Source: Proteinivorax tanatarense
GTDB lineage: Bacteria > Bacillota > Proteinivoracia > Proteinivoracales > Proteinivoracaceae
NCBI RefSeq assembly: GCF_040267685.1
Contig: NZ_CP158367.1
Span: 744,001-808,000, forward strand
Direction of reading: 5' to 3'
DNA length: 64,000 bases
A program made the translations under genes and the position numbers. Under the pieces are notes generated by a model. It ran no database searches and had not been told where the DNA came from. It saw nothing but the letters and a program-made list of their open reading frames with translations. Below are positions 20,578-28,976 of the stretch, piece by piece (the stretch's first letter is position 1; every line of letters begins with the position of its first letter).

Positions 20578-21330
20578 ATGTTTAAATACTCAAAAGTACA
20601 GGCTTTTTTTACAGCTACTGTTACTGTAGCATTGGTTGCTGCTTTTTTTATGCAAATCTTGAATAATCATCGGTATATAACGACGAGCTACTCAGAAGTT
20701 TTTAATGAACAGCAGTATTTTAATAAGCTGAGCGATGGCGAACACGATATCTTTTTTTTAGATGAAACCACAGTTAAATCAACTGTCTTTGATAAAAATT
20801 TATTAGCGATAGAGCGGGGGAAAGAAGAAGGTGATGTTCCGATATTTACTTCTTTAGAAAATTATATAGAAAATAATTTAGAAATGGGAGATATAATAAA
20901 CCTAGATGGAGTAGAGGGAGTTCTTTGTGGACTTTACTTTCCCCACCACCCTGCAGGGAAAAATTTTTATACTGTTTTTGCTGAATCAAGCGAAAAAGCT
21001 TCGTCGAAAGCTTTTGAAGACTATAGTCCATCAAAACTTCCGCCTAGCTTAGCAGGGATAAATCTACTAACTTTTATGCTAACTTGTGGATTAATTAATT
21101 TTTTGTTTGGCTTGATATCGTTGTTTTTTGGTGTTAAGGAAGAATTTTTAGTGGAAAATCTTACAATTTTAAAGTATGTTGTTATTTTTTCCTCTTCATT
21201 ACTTGTGCTTTTTGGAATAGCTTATCAAATTTCAGTGGGAGTAATTATGTGGTCTATACAAGTGGCTATTGCTTCTAATGCACTTGCTTTTTTGGCACTT
21301 ATATTACTATGGAATATAAAAAGAATATAA
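20578..21330 (+). CDS. Membrane protein of unknown function
   Basis: The 250-residue protein has one N-terminal membrane helix (residues 9-26), an external region of about 130 residues without recognised motifs (HDIFFLDETTVKSTVFDKN, GDIINLDGVEGVLCGLYFP), and three C-terminal helices (about 160-185, 197-218, 222-246). It sits between ligA and a flavin reductase in an otherwise housekeeping block. No family is recognised. Confidence 0.7.
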   Translation: MFKYSKVQAFFTATVTVALVAAFFMQILNNHRYITTSYSEVFNEQQYFNKLSDGEHDIFFLDETTVKSTVFDKNLLAIERGKEEGDVPIFTSLENYIENNLEMGDIINLDGVEGVLCGLYFPHHPAGKNFYTVFAESSEKASSKAFEDYSPSKLPPSLAGINLLTFMLTCGLINFLFGLISLFFGVKEEFLVENLTILKYVVIFSSSLLVLFGIAYQISVGVIMWSIQVAIASNALAFLALILLWNIKRI

Positions 21331-21376
21331 GAGAAATAATAAAATAAATAATTAAAGGTTAACGAGGAGGAATAAC

Positions 21377-21871
21377 ATGAGTCAAATTCAAAAAGCTTTA
21401 GATAAGATTCCTGTGCCAGTTACATTAGTAGGTGCATATAATGAAGAAGGTCATAATGTAATTACTGTCTCTTGGTTTACCCAAGTTTCACAGGAGCCTA
21501 GTTTAATAATGGTCAGTATCTCACCAAGTAGCTCTATAATCCCTGTTATTTCAGAAACTAAAGAGTTTGTAGTATCTCTTTTGCCCCAAGATAACGAACA
21601 AGTAGCTAGGATTTGCGGCCATACTCGGGAAAATGTAACTGATAAAATAAAAGAGGCAAAATTAACAGTTAAAGATGGGAATAAACTTAATGTTCCCTTG
21701 ATTGAACAAGCAATTGTAAACTTTGAGTGTAAAGTAACAAATCAATATACAGCAGGAGATCATAACGTTATAATCGCTAACGTTGTTTCTGCAGATAAAA
21801 TAAAAGAAGAAAAACCAATGGTGTTTTACGACAGAGACCTTGTAGCAATAGATAACAGTCAATCAACTTAA
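21377..21871 (+). CDS. Flavin reductase / FMN-binding split-barrel protein
   Basis: The 164-residue protein fits the flavin-reductase-like family. It has PVPVTLVGAYNEEGHNVITV, then SWFTQVSQEPSLIMVSISPS, ETKEFVVSLLP, then AGDHNVIIANVVS. Members bind FMN and use NAD(P)H or act as flavoredoxins. Anaerobes often have several. ATG behind GAGGAGGAA. A terminator overlaps its stop codon, separating it from gatC. Confidence 0.88.
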   Translation: MSQIQKALDKIPVPVTLVGAYNEEGHNVITVSWFTQVSQEPSLIMVSISPSSSIIPVISETKEFVVSLLPQDNEQVARICGHTRENVTDKIKEAKLTVKDGNKLNVPLIEQAIVNFECKVTNQYTAGDHNVIIANVVSADKIKEEKPMVFYDRDLVAIDNSQST

Positions 21872-21905
21872 GACAGGCCTTAGGCCTGTCTTAAGTTTTA
21901 TTTTT
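21865..21905 (+). terminator. Terminator after the flavin reductase gene
   Basis: AACTTAAGACAGGCCT pairs with AGGCCTGTCTTAAGTT, followed by TTATTTTTT. The left arm includes the stop codon. Confidence 0.92.
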
Positions 21906-21959
21906 TAAAAGATGATGTTATAATTTGGATAAGATAATACCATCAAGGAGGAGTAAAAA

Positions 21960-22268
21960 TTGAAGGTGTCAAAAGAAGAGTTAAAGGAACTGGCAAGAAT
22001 AAGCATGCTAGAAATTAGGCCAGAAGAAATGAACGAATATATTAAAGAGTTAGATCAGGTTTTGTCCTATGCTGACAATTTAAAGAAATTGGACCTTGAA
22101 GATGTACAGCCAACAGAGCGGGGCTGTGGTCATTGTACAATGAGACATGATAAAGTAGAGCCAAATAAGGGGGAAAATTTATTTAAAAACAATATCACTA
22201 GTATAGAGCATGGGTTCGTAAAAGTTGAACAAGTAAATGATAGGGGGAAAAAAGGTGGAGCTGACTAA
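21960..22268 (+). CDS. gatC: Asp/Glu-tRNA(Asn/Gln) amidotransferase subunit C
   Basis: The 102-residue GatC has the family pattern KEELKELARISMLEIRPEEM, then YIKELDQVLSYADNLKKLDL and VQPTERG. It wraps around GatA and GatB in the complex that makes Gln-tRNA and Asn-tRNA by transamidation. TTG start behind AAGGAGGAG. The end overlaps the start of gatA by 14 bases, pointing to translational coupling. Confidence 0.92.
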   Translation: MKVSKEELKELARISMLEIRPEEMNEYIKELDQVLSYADNLKKLDLEDVQPTERGCGHCTMRHDKVEPNKGENLFKNNITSIEHGFVKVEQVNDRGKKGGAD

Positions 22269-23673
22269 GTTATCAATTCAACAGCTTATTTCTGGATATA
22301 AAAACAAAAATTTTTCAGCTTTAGAGGTTACAGAGCAATATTTAAAAAATATAAAAGAAAAAAACAAAGACTTAGGGGCGTATATAAAGACAACAGATGA
22401 CATTGCTTTGGCCAAAGCAGAAGAAAGGTTTAATGATAAAGCGATACCAATGGCTGTTAAGGATAACATAAATGTATGTGATGTGGCCACTACTTGTGCC
22501 TCAAAAATCTTTAAAAGCTACATCCCCTCCCATAATGCTACAGTAATTGAAAGATTAAATGATCATTGCTTATTACTAGGAAAAACTAATATGGATGAAT
22601 TTGCTATGGGCTCATCTAATGAGACATCAGCTTTTTTTCCTGTAAAAAATCCTTGGGATCAAAGGAGAGTAAGCGGTGGCTCGAGCGGGGGATCGGCGGC
22701 GGCTGTCGCTGCTGACCTTACATGTTTTGCTTTAGGTTCTGATACCGGTGGGTCTATAAGACAACCGTCATCTTTCTGTGGTGTGGTTGGACTTAGGCCA
22801 ACGTATGGTTTAGTATCCCGACATGGCTTAGTTGCTGTAGCATCTTCGATGGATCAGATAGGAACTATAACTAAGACAGTGGAAGATAGTGCTTACGTAC
22901 TTTCTAAAATAGCTGGACGAGATAAAAAAGACCCAGTAACAACAAGCAATAAAATCGAAGACTATTCAGCAGCCCTCAAAGGTGAAATGCAAGAAGTTAG
23001 AATTGGACTACCAAAGCAATTTTTTACAGACTATACCCATAGTGAAATTAACAAAAAATTAAATAAAGCTATAACAACATTAGAGCAATTAGGAGCAAAA
23101 CTAGTGGAAGTAAACTTGCCCCATATCCCTTATAGTGTTTCAGCTTATACATTGATTTGTGCGGCAGAAGCGTGGTCTAACTTGGCTAGGATTGATGGTT
23201 TAAGACATGGAGAGAAAACTTTTGAAGAAGATTATCTTAAAAACTCAATTCAATCTAGAACTGAAGGTTTTGGTGTGGAAGTAAAAAGACGGATTTTGCT
23301 AGGGGCATATATATTAAATTCATCTAATAATAATGATTACTATCTAAAGGCTCAAAAGGTTCGCACTTTAGTCAAAAAAGATTTTCAAAAAGCTTTTCAA
23401 CAATGTGACGTTATTTTAGGTCCAACTACACCTAGTACAGCATTTAAGCTAGAGGAGAAACATGATCCATTGACTATGTATTTACATGATAGCTATACAA
23501 CACCCGTTAGCTTGGCAGGGCTACCAGCGATATCTTTACCCTGTGGTCAGGATAGTAAAGGCATGCCTATAGGTCTACAACTTATAGCACCTGCTTTTAG
23601 CGAGGGTATTTTATTTAACGTAGGAAATAATTTTCAACAAGCAACTGATTATCATAAAAGGAAGATAGAATAA
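22255..23673 (+). CDS. gatA: Asp/Glu-tRNA(Asn/Gln) amidotransferase subunit A
   Basis: The amidase-signature subunit releases ammonia from glutamine. Ser-cisSer-Lys motifs are readable: AVKDNINV (Lys), GGSSGGSAAAVAADL (cis-Ser) and GSDTGGSIRQPSSFCGVVG (nucleophile Ser). GTG at 22255 is chosen rather than the ATG at 22237. AGGGGG lies seven bases before it, and MELTKLSIQQL aligns with usual GatA starts. About 472 residues. Confidence 0.95.
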   Translation: MELTKLSIQQLISGYKNKNFSALEVTEQYLKNIKEKNKDLGAYIKTTDDIALAKAEERFNDKAIPMAVKDNINVCDVATTCASKIFKSYIPSHNATVIERLNDHCLLLGKTNMDEFAMGSSNETSAFFPVKNPWDQRRVSGGSSGGSAAAVAADLTCFALGSDTGGSIRQPSSFCGVVGLRPTYGLVSRHGLVAVASSMDQIGTITKTVEDSAYVLSKIAGRDKKDPVTTSNKIEDYSAALKGEMQEVRIGLPKQFFTDYTHSEINKKLNKAITTLEQLGAKLVEVNLPHIPYSVSAYTLICAAEAWSNLARIDGLRHGEKTFEEDYLKNSIQSRTEGFGVEVKRRILLGAYILNSSNNNDYYLKAQKVRTLVKKDFQKAFQQCDVILGPTTPSTAFKLEEKHDPLTMYLHDSYTTPVSLAGLPAISLPCGQDSKGMPIGLQLIAPAFSEGILFNVGNNFQQATDYHKRKIE

Positions 23674-23727
23674 TGATGAAAAATAGCTTTCAGTTATAGG
23701 GGTTTATTTATATAAAGAGGTGGTTTT

Positions 23728-24795
23728 ATGTCAAAAAAAATATCAGCAAGTTTTATAAAAGAAGCTTTAGTTGTAGGAGTTGTTTTTGTTGTTTTATCTT
23801 CTATCATGCTCTTTTGGGGCGGGGAAGAAGAGCAAGAGCAAAAAATAGCAGATAAAGACATTATTATTTATGAACACAATAATTCTTCTAATGATTCTAG
23901 TAGTCTAAATGATAGTTCTTCTAGTGATTCCAGTAGTTCAGGTAGTAGTTCATCAAGTGGTTCTGATGATTCCAGTAGTTCAGGTAGTAGTTCATCAAGT
24001 AGTTCTGATGATTCCAGTAGTTCAGGTAGTAGTTCATCAAGCAGTTCTGATGATTCCAGTAGTTCAGGTAGTAGTTCATCAAGCAGTTCTGATGATTCCA
24101 GTAGTTCAGGTAGTAGTTCATCAAGCAGTTCTGATGATTCCAGTAGTTCAGGTAGTAGTTCATCAAGTAGTTCTAATGATTCCAGTAGTTCTAATGATTC
24201 CAGTAGTTCAGGTAGTAGTTCATCAAGCAGTTCTGATGATTCCAGTAGTTCAGGTAGTAGTTCATCAAGCAGTTCTGATGATTCCAGTAGTTCAGGTAGT
24301 AGTTCATCAAGTAGTTCTGATGATTCCAGTAGTTCTAATGATTCCAGTAGTTCAGGTAGTAGTTCATCAAGTGGTTCTAATGATGATTCTAATGATGCTA
24401 ATTTTGAATATAATGCTGAATTGACTAATGCAGTTAGACAAGAGCAAAAAAATAGAAGAATTAATTTTGATATTTATACAGATAATGATGGCGAACAATT
24501 ACCATATTTTGATAACATTTTTGAAAAATTCACACAAGATATATATAGCACAACTGATGTAACAAATAAACTATCAATGTATGAATGGGAAGAAGAGACC
24601 TATCAAAACAGTAAAAGAGAGTATATCATTCCTCCATCATATCTTCAAGTACGCATAGGCGAAACTACAAGTAATAATCCTGACGAACTTCTTAGATCAG
24701 TATATTATTCTAGTAATACAGATTTTAATAGAGTTAAGGTTTATTCAAAAAATGGAGTTAATAAAATTTACTTGTTAGCATTTAATATTCACTAA
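23728..24795 (+). CDS. Membrane-anchored Ser/Asp-repeat protein of unknown function
   Basis: The 355-residue protein has a short Lys-rich start, one membrane helix near residues 11-30 (VVGVVFVVLSSIMLFW) and an acidic linker. About 165 residues of SSDDSSSSG-type repeats follow, and then a non-repetitive C-terminal domain of about 130 residues (QEQKNRRINFDIYTDN, EEETYQNSKREYIIPP). The repeat section would be extended, strongly acidic and possibly phosphorylated or glycosylated. The predicted topology puts the repeats and C-terminal domain outside the cell. ATG behind AGAGGTGG. It interrupts gatA-gatB. No family is recognised for the C-terminal domain. Confidence 0.8.
   Translation: MSKKISASFIKEALVVGVVFVVLSSIMLFWGGEEEQEQKIADKDIIIYEHNNSSNDSSSLNDSSSSDSSSSGSSSSSGSDDSSSSGSSSSSSSDDSSSSGSSSSSSSDDSSSSGSSSSSSSDDSSSSGSSSSSSSDDSSSSGSSSSSSSNDSSSSNDSSSSGSSSSSSSDDSSSSGSSSSSSSDDSSSSGSSSSSSSDDSSSSNDSSSSGSSSSSGSNDDSNDANFEYNAELTNAVRQEQKNRRINFDIYTDNDGEQLPYFDNIFEKFTQDIYSTTDVTNKLSMYEWEEETYQNSKREYIIPPSYLQVRIGETTSNNPDELLRSVYYSSNTDFNRVKVYSKNGVNKIYLLAFNIH
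23926..24378 (+). repeat. Tandem 42-bp coding repeat (ten copies of the core)
   Basis: The core GGTAGTAGTTCATCAAG occurs ten times, starting at 23941, 23983, 24025, 24067, 24109, 24151, 24211, 24253, 24295 and 24355. Spacing is 42 bp except for two 60-bp steps, which contain an extra 18-bp AATGATTCCAGTAGTTCT. Copies are almost identical, so copy number is likely to vary by slippage or recombination in steps that keep the frame. Confidence 0.95.
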
Positions 24796-24811
24796 TAAAG
24801 GAGGTTTGTTT

Positions 24812-25135
24812 GTGAAAAAAAATATACAGAAAATATTATCCTATATAATTTTAGTATTTATGTTATTTTCTTTTTTAACTTTTGTACCTCAAAAGGCTTC
24901 TGCTATCCCTAATAACCCACGAAATTTTTATTATTGGCTAGATAATCAATCACATTTAGATACTGATTCTATTGTTTTTGATGGTGATAATGCTCTTATG
25001 TGGGGGACTAGAACTAGTGCTGCGCCATCTTCTCATATTAGATTTAGAAACCTTGGTTGGCAAATAACAATAGAAATTCCAGAAGTGGGGGACTTATGGA
25101 GAATAAAGGAAATAGCATCTACAAAGGGGAAGTAA
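24812..25135 (+). CDS. Small secreted protein of unknown function
   Basis: The GTG at 24812 lies seven bases after AAAGGAGG, which makes it a better start than the TTG at 24806. The product of 107 residues has a clear signal peptide (MKKNIQKILSYIILVFMLFS, then FLTFVPQKASA, probable cleavage after ASA). The mature part of about 76 residues includes WLDNQSH, FDGDNALMWGTRTSA and FRNLGWQITIEIP. It looks like the first part of a larger exported protein family and could be truncated. It lies between the Ser/Asp-repeat gene and gatB. Confidence 0.7.
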   Translation: MKKNIQKILSYIILVFMLFSFLTFVPQKASAIPNNPRNFYYWLDNQSHLDTDSIVFDGDNALMWGTRTSAAPSSHIRFRNLGWQITIEIPEVGDLWRIKEIASTKGK

Positions 25136-25136
25136 T

Positions 25137-26564
25137 ATGGAGTATTTTGAAACCGTTATTGGAGTAGAGATTCATGCAGAATTAAAAACTGAATCTAAAG
25201 TATTTTGCAGTTGCCCAACTCAGTTTGGAGCGCCACCTAACACACAGGTTTGCCCAATTTGCTTAGGTTTTGTTGGCTCACTTCCAATGCTAAATAAAAA
25301 AGCTTTAGATCTTGCCCTAAAAGCTGCACTAGCTTTAAATTGTAGTATAGAGCAACAAAGTAACTTTGACAGAAAAAGTTATTTTTCTCCTGATTTACCT
25401 AAGGGTTACCAAATAACACAATATTATGAGCCATTAGCATCTAATGGTTATGTAGAATTAGAAATTGGCGGTAAAAAAAAAGTTATTGGTATTCGACAGA
25501 TACATATCGAAGAAGATGCAGCAAAACAAGTAGTAAAACAGGGGTACAGGCTTTTAGATTTTAATAGAGCTGGGATAGGGCTTATTGAAATTGTCTCTTA
25601 TCCAGATATTTCTGATGAACAAGAAGCCATGGAATTTGTTAAAAAAGTAAAAACAACTTTGCAACATCTAGAAATTTCTGACTGCAAATTGGAAGAGGGT
25701 AGCTTAAGATTTGATGTTAATATTTCTATAAAACCACATAAATCAGGTAGTTTAGGCACAAAAACTGAGATAAAAAACTTAAACTCGATAAAAGCACTAG
25801 GCAAAGCTATAGATTATGAAAAGACTAGGCAGCGAGAATTAATGGAAAAAAGAGAGACGGTCAAACAACAAACACTTAGATGGGATGAAGCAAATAATAA
25901 ATGTCAAATTTTAAGAAATAAGGAATCGGCGAGGGGATATAACTATTTTCCTGAACCAGATGTTTTACCGGTTCAATTGAGCAAAAGCTTTATCCAGCAT
26001 GCTAAAAGCAAAATAGGTCGACTTCCTGAAGAGAACAAAGAAAAACTTATGAAAATGGGGCTTCCAAAAGGGGATGCTTCGCTAATAACTTCTAATAAAG
26101 AAGTGTACGATTTTTGGAACGAAACTATTGTGTACTGTGATGATTTAAACTTAGTTACCAATTGGATAAAAAGCGAGGTGTTTAGGTACGCAAAGGATAA
26201 AAGTAAAATACGGGAGCATGTAACACCTAAAAGATTAGCATTGCTGCTAGATCTATTAAAATTGGGAAAGATATCTCACCAAGGAGCTAAAAAGGTTTTC
26301 AGACTGATGTGGTATCACGACAAACAGCCGGAGCAAATAGTAAATGAACTTAATTTAAATTTAGAAAACGACCAAACTAAAATGGAGCTAACAATAGACC
26401 AAGTGTTAGCACAATATCCAAAATCTATAGAGGATTTTAAACAGGGCAAAGATAGAGCTTTAGATTTTTTAGTAGGACAGGCTATTAAAAAGTCAAAAGG
26501 TAAATTAGAGCCTCAAAAGGTAAAACAGTTAATTATAAAAAAGTTAGACTATGTTACAAAGTAA
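25137..26564 (+). CDS. gatB: Asp/Glu-tRNA(Asn/Gln) amidotransferase subunit B
   Basis: The 475-residue GatB has the family signature in ETVIGVEIHAELKTESKVFC, then NTQVCPICLGFVGSLPMLN, FDRKSYFSPDLPKGYQITQY, IEEDAAK and GIGLIEIVSYPDI. A C-terminal YqeY-like helical domain binds tRNA. It activates the tRNA-bound Glu/Asp by phosphorylation, and GatA supplies ammonia. The start lies one base after the preceding stop, so the interrupting genes appear to be in the same transcript. Confidence 0.95.
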   Translation: MEYFETVIGVEIHAELKTESKVFCSCPTQFGAPPNTQVCPICLGFVGSLPMLNKKALDLALKAALALNCSIEQQSNFDRKSYFSPDLPKGYQITQYYEPLASNGYVELEIGGKKKVIGIRQIHIEEDAAKQVVKQGYRLLDFNRAGIGLIEIVSYPDISDEQEAMEFVKKVKTTLQHLEISDCKLEEGSLRFDVNISIKPHKSGSLGTKTEIKNLNSIKALGKAIDYEKTRQRELMEKRETVKQQTLRWDEANNKCQILRNKESARGYNYFPEPDVLPVQLSKSFIQHAKSKIGRLPEENKEKLMKMGLPKGDASLITSNKEVYDFWNETIVYCDDLNLVTNWIKSEVFRYAKDKSKIREHVTPKRLALLLDLLKLGKISHQGAKKVFRLMWYHDKQPEQIVNELNLNLENDQTKMELTIDQVLAQYPKSIEDFKQGKDRALDFLVGQAIKKSKGKLEPQKVKQLIIKKLDYVTK

Positions 26565-26606
26565 AATGTTATACATCCACTAGATTTTTCAGTGGAGAAT
26601 TAATTA

Positions 26607-26864
26607 AAAAGTGCTTGGGAAATAGAACAGGGAACAAAATATTATGAAGTTGGAAATTTATTTTACAAATGAAGTGGCTCAGTATATTAAAGAAACAAAA
26701 TTGCATTCAAGTCATAATATAATAGATAATGGTAATGATGATGGTAGCACCTGGGCAGTTGGAAATTATAAGCTGGATTATAAAATGCAAAAGTGTTGAA
26801 ACCTAGATATAATCAGGACGTTATTTCCCAGAAAGCAGCTAAGATGGCTAAAGTAAGTCATTAA
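26607..26864 (+). pseudogene. Remnant of a WYL-domain transcriptional regulator
   Basis: Three frames together spell the C-terminal part of a WYL-type regulator. SAWEIEQGTKYYEV is in one frame. From 26644 a second frame has LEIYFTNEVAQYIKETKLHS, then DGSTWAVGNYK. From about 26788 a third has AKVLKPRYNQDVISQKAAKM, then AKVSH and a stop. These match the 'F...VA.Y.KE..WH.SQ' and 'KVLEP..L...V...A..M' ends of the family. Frameshifts and loss of the HTH and most of the WYL core make it non-functional. It fills the gap between gatB and the symporter gene. Confidence 0.55.
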
Positions 26865-26936
26865 GCTCCTACGTGAATAAAAATTCCTCTTGTTGGTGAA
26901 GATAAATTAAGAATAATATAACAAGAGGTGAATATA

Positions 26937-28277
26937 TTGGCTAACAAAGATCGTGAACAATGGGGTAGTCGTATAGGATTTATTTTGGCTGCTGCTGGTA
27001 GCGCAATAGGACTTGGGAATATATGGAGATTCCCCACTGTGGTAGGACAAAGTGGTGGCGGAGCTTTTTTACTGGTGTACCTAATTATTACATTTTTGGT
27101 TGGAATACCTTTAATGATTGCCGAGTTAACAATAGGTAGAAGAGGTCAGACCAACATAGTAGGGTCCTTTAAGAAAGTTGCAGGCGATAACTGGGGAATT
27201 ATAGGAGCTTTAGGAGTAGCTGCAGGGTTTATTATACTGTCTTTCTATTCTGTAATAGCAGGATGGGGTGTGGCTTATATATTTAAGTTTTTAACAGGTG
27301 AACTTGCAAACTTAGGGGCAGAAGAAGTTGGAAATGTGTTTAACGAGTTAACATCAAACCCAATTGTTCCTATATTTTGGCATGGTATTTTTATGTCTAT
27401 GACAATTGGTATTGTGATATTGGGTATAGATAAAGGAATAGAAAAAGCAAGCAAACTGTTGATGCCTATTTTATTAGTTCTTCTTGTGCTATTAGCAATA
27501 AGGAGCGTCACTTTAGATGGAGCAATGGAAGGTGTATCTTGGTATTTGCGCCCAAACTTTGCGGCGATAGATAGACATATAATACTGAGCGCTTTAGGCC
27601 AAGCCTTTTTCAGCTTTAGTTTGGGTATGGGAGCTATATTAACTTATGGTAGCTATTTACCTAAAAAAGAAAACATTCCAGGAAGTGCTGTATATATAGC
27701 AATATTTGATATATTTATAGCTGTGTTGGCAGGTTTTATAATAATACCAGCTGTGTTTGCTTTTGGATTAGAGCCAGGCTCAGGTCCACCGTTAATTTTT
27801 ATTACATTGCCCGCTGTATTTGGTGCAATGCCAGCAGGAACTTTTTTTGGTCTTCTGTTTTTTGTATTGCTAACTATCGCCGCAGTGACTTCCGCTATAT
27901 CACTTTTAGAGGTAGTAGTAGCATACTTTATCGATGAACTAAAGTGGGATAGAAAAAAAGCTTCTCTTTTGGCAGGGTTAGCAATATTTATACTAGGAAT
28001 TCCATCATCTTTGTCTATGGGTGTAATGAGTGACAATTTAATTTTTGGCATGCCGTTTTTAGACTTTATGGATTATTTTGCATCTAACGTTCTGTTGACC
28101 TTAGGGGGACTATTCACCGCTATCGTTATAGGATGGGTGTGGAAGACAAGTAACGCTATTTCAGAGATTGAGAAATCTGGTGACAAATTTTTACTGGCAA
28201 CTCCTTGGGCATTTTTGATAAAATGGATAATGCCAGTAGTTTTATTGGTAATCATTGTTAATGGTTTGTTTTTCTAA
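26937..28277 (+). CDS. Sodium-dependent transporter of the NSS/SNF family
   Basis: The 446-residue neurotransmitter:sodium symporter-type carrier has about 11-12 helices. The N-terminal signature is WGSRIGFILAAAGSAIGLGN, then IWRFPTVVGQSGGGAFLLVY (helix 1 with the unwound Na+/substrate site). Bacterial members import amino acids with Na+, as LeuT and TnaT do. TTG at 26937 is chosen because AAGAGGTG lies before it and the protein then begins MANKDREQWGS, the usual family start. The substrate is not readable. Confidence 0.92.
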   Translation: MANKDREQWGSRIGFILAAAGSAIGLGNIWRFPTVVGQSGGGAFLLVYLIITFLVGIPLMIAELTIGRRGQTNIVGSFKKVAGDNWGIIGALGVAAGFIILSFYSVIAGWGVAYIFKFLTGELANLGAEEVGNVFNELTSNPIVPIFWHGIFMSMTIGIVILGIDKGIEKASKLLMPILLVLLVLLAIRSVTLDGAMEGVSWYLRPNFAAIDRHIILSALGQAFFSFSLGMGAILTYGSYLPKKENIPGSAVYIAIFDIFIAVLAGFIIIPAVFAFGLEPGSGPPLIFITLPAVFGAMPAGTFFGLLFFVLLTIAAVTSAISLLEVVVAYFIDELKWDRKKASLLAGLAIFILGIPSSLSMGVMSDNLIFGMPFLDFMDYFASNVLLTLGGLFTAIVIGWVWKTSNAISEIEKSGDKFLLATPWAFLIKWIMPVVLLVIIVNGLFF

Positions 28278-28302
28278 ATTTTAAAAGGGAGATGAGAGAA
28301 AT

Positions 28303-28668
28303 ATGAATGTATATGATTATGCTCATAAACTAGTTAAGGCTTTTAAAGAAAGTGACGATTATCAGCAGTACAAAGAAGTTTCTGAAAAGATTAAATCTGA
28401 TTCTAGCAGTGTAAAAATGCTTAAAGATTTTAGAAAAAAGAATTTTGAATTGCAAAAGTTACAGATGCAGGGAAAAGAACCTTCACAAGAACAGATGGAA
28501 CAAATTCAAAAGTTATTTGAAACCATCAGCTTAAACAAAGACATAGAAACATTTTTGATGTTAGAGCAACGTATTGGTCAAACGATGTCAGATATACAAA
28601 AAATCATAGGTGATGGAATAAAACTTGAGTTTAATCCTTTGGAAGAGGAAGATGCAAGTAGTCAATAG
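28303..28668 (+). CDS. YlbF/YmcA family regulator
   Basis: The 121-residue, mostly helical protein of the YlbF/YmcA (DUF964) family has NVYDYAHKLVKAFKESDDYQ, YKEVSEKIKSDSSSVKMLKD, then FRKKNFELQKLQMQGKEPSQ. In Bacillus the family's Y-complex steers RNase Y and affects competence, biofilm and sporulation. Which paralogue this is cannot be told. ATG behind AGGGAGATGAGAG. It follows the symporter gene closely. Confidence 0.85.
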   Translation: MNVYDYAHKLVKAFKESDDYQQYKEVSEKIKSDSSSVKMLKDFRKKNFELQKLQMQGKEPSQEQMEQIQKLFETISLNKDIETFLMLEQRIGQTMSDIQKIIGDGIKLEFNPLEEEDASSQ

Positions 28669-28816
28669 GAGTTATGCTAAACCTGTAAAATTGTCTTTAC
28701 CTTACCTTTAAAAGAGTTGTCATATCAATGATGGTGGAAAAGGACGATAATCGACAAAAAATGACAAAAAAAGAATTAAACACGCTTTAAACAGCTTAAA
28801 TAGGCTTATATTCCTT

Positions 28817-28845
28817 TTGACTACAACAATATGATAAATTATACT
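28817..28845 (+). promoter_or_regulatory. Promoter of an intergenic transcript
   Basis: TTGACT (28817-28822), 17 bp, TATACT (28840-28845). No gene starts within the next 200 bases. A terminator follows about 125 bases downstream. Confidence 0.65.
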
Positions 28846-28851
28846 AAAGAA

Positions 28852-28976
28852 AGAAAAAATAACTAATCTACTATTTATCATAGAAAAAAACAAAACAAAC
28901 TAATATGCTAAAAATCTTTTTATTATTAAAAAACCTTCCGCCATCTCCCCCCCCCTCTGATGCGGAAGGTTTTTTG
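28852..28976 (+). ncRNA. Candidate small RNA with a C-rich terminator loop
   Basis: A good promoter (28817-28845) and a strong terminator hairpin (CCTTCCGC/GCGGAAGG arms, 28934-28969, then TTTTTTG) define a transcript of about 125 nt without an ORF. The body is A/U-rich and probably unstructured. The terminal loop is TCCCCCCCCCTCT with nine consecutive C. C-rich loops in Firmicute sRNAs (the RsaE/RoxS type) pair with G-rich ribosome sites. That role is inferred from the loop only. Confidence 0.55.

Noticed and set aside
23921-24166. Minus-strand frame with MNYYLNYWNHQN repeats
   Set aside because: This is the antisense shadow of the same tandem repeat, with no start signals.
24000-24300. CRISPR array suspicion from regularly spaced repeats
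   Set aside because: The repeats are contiguous coding units of 42 bp without unique spacers, inside one long gene. No cas genes are present.
23909-24424. 171-codon Val-rich frame within the Ser/Asp repeat
   Set aside because: This is a by-product of a repeat unit divisible by three. It has no ribosome site, and the Ser/Asp frame has a proper start, anchor and unique domain.
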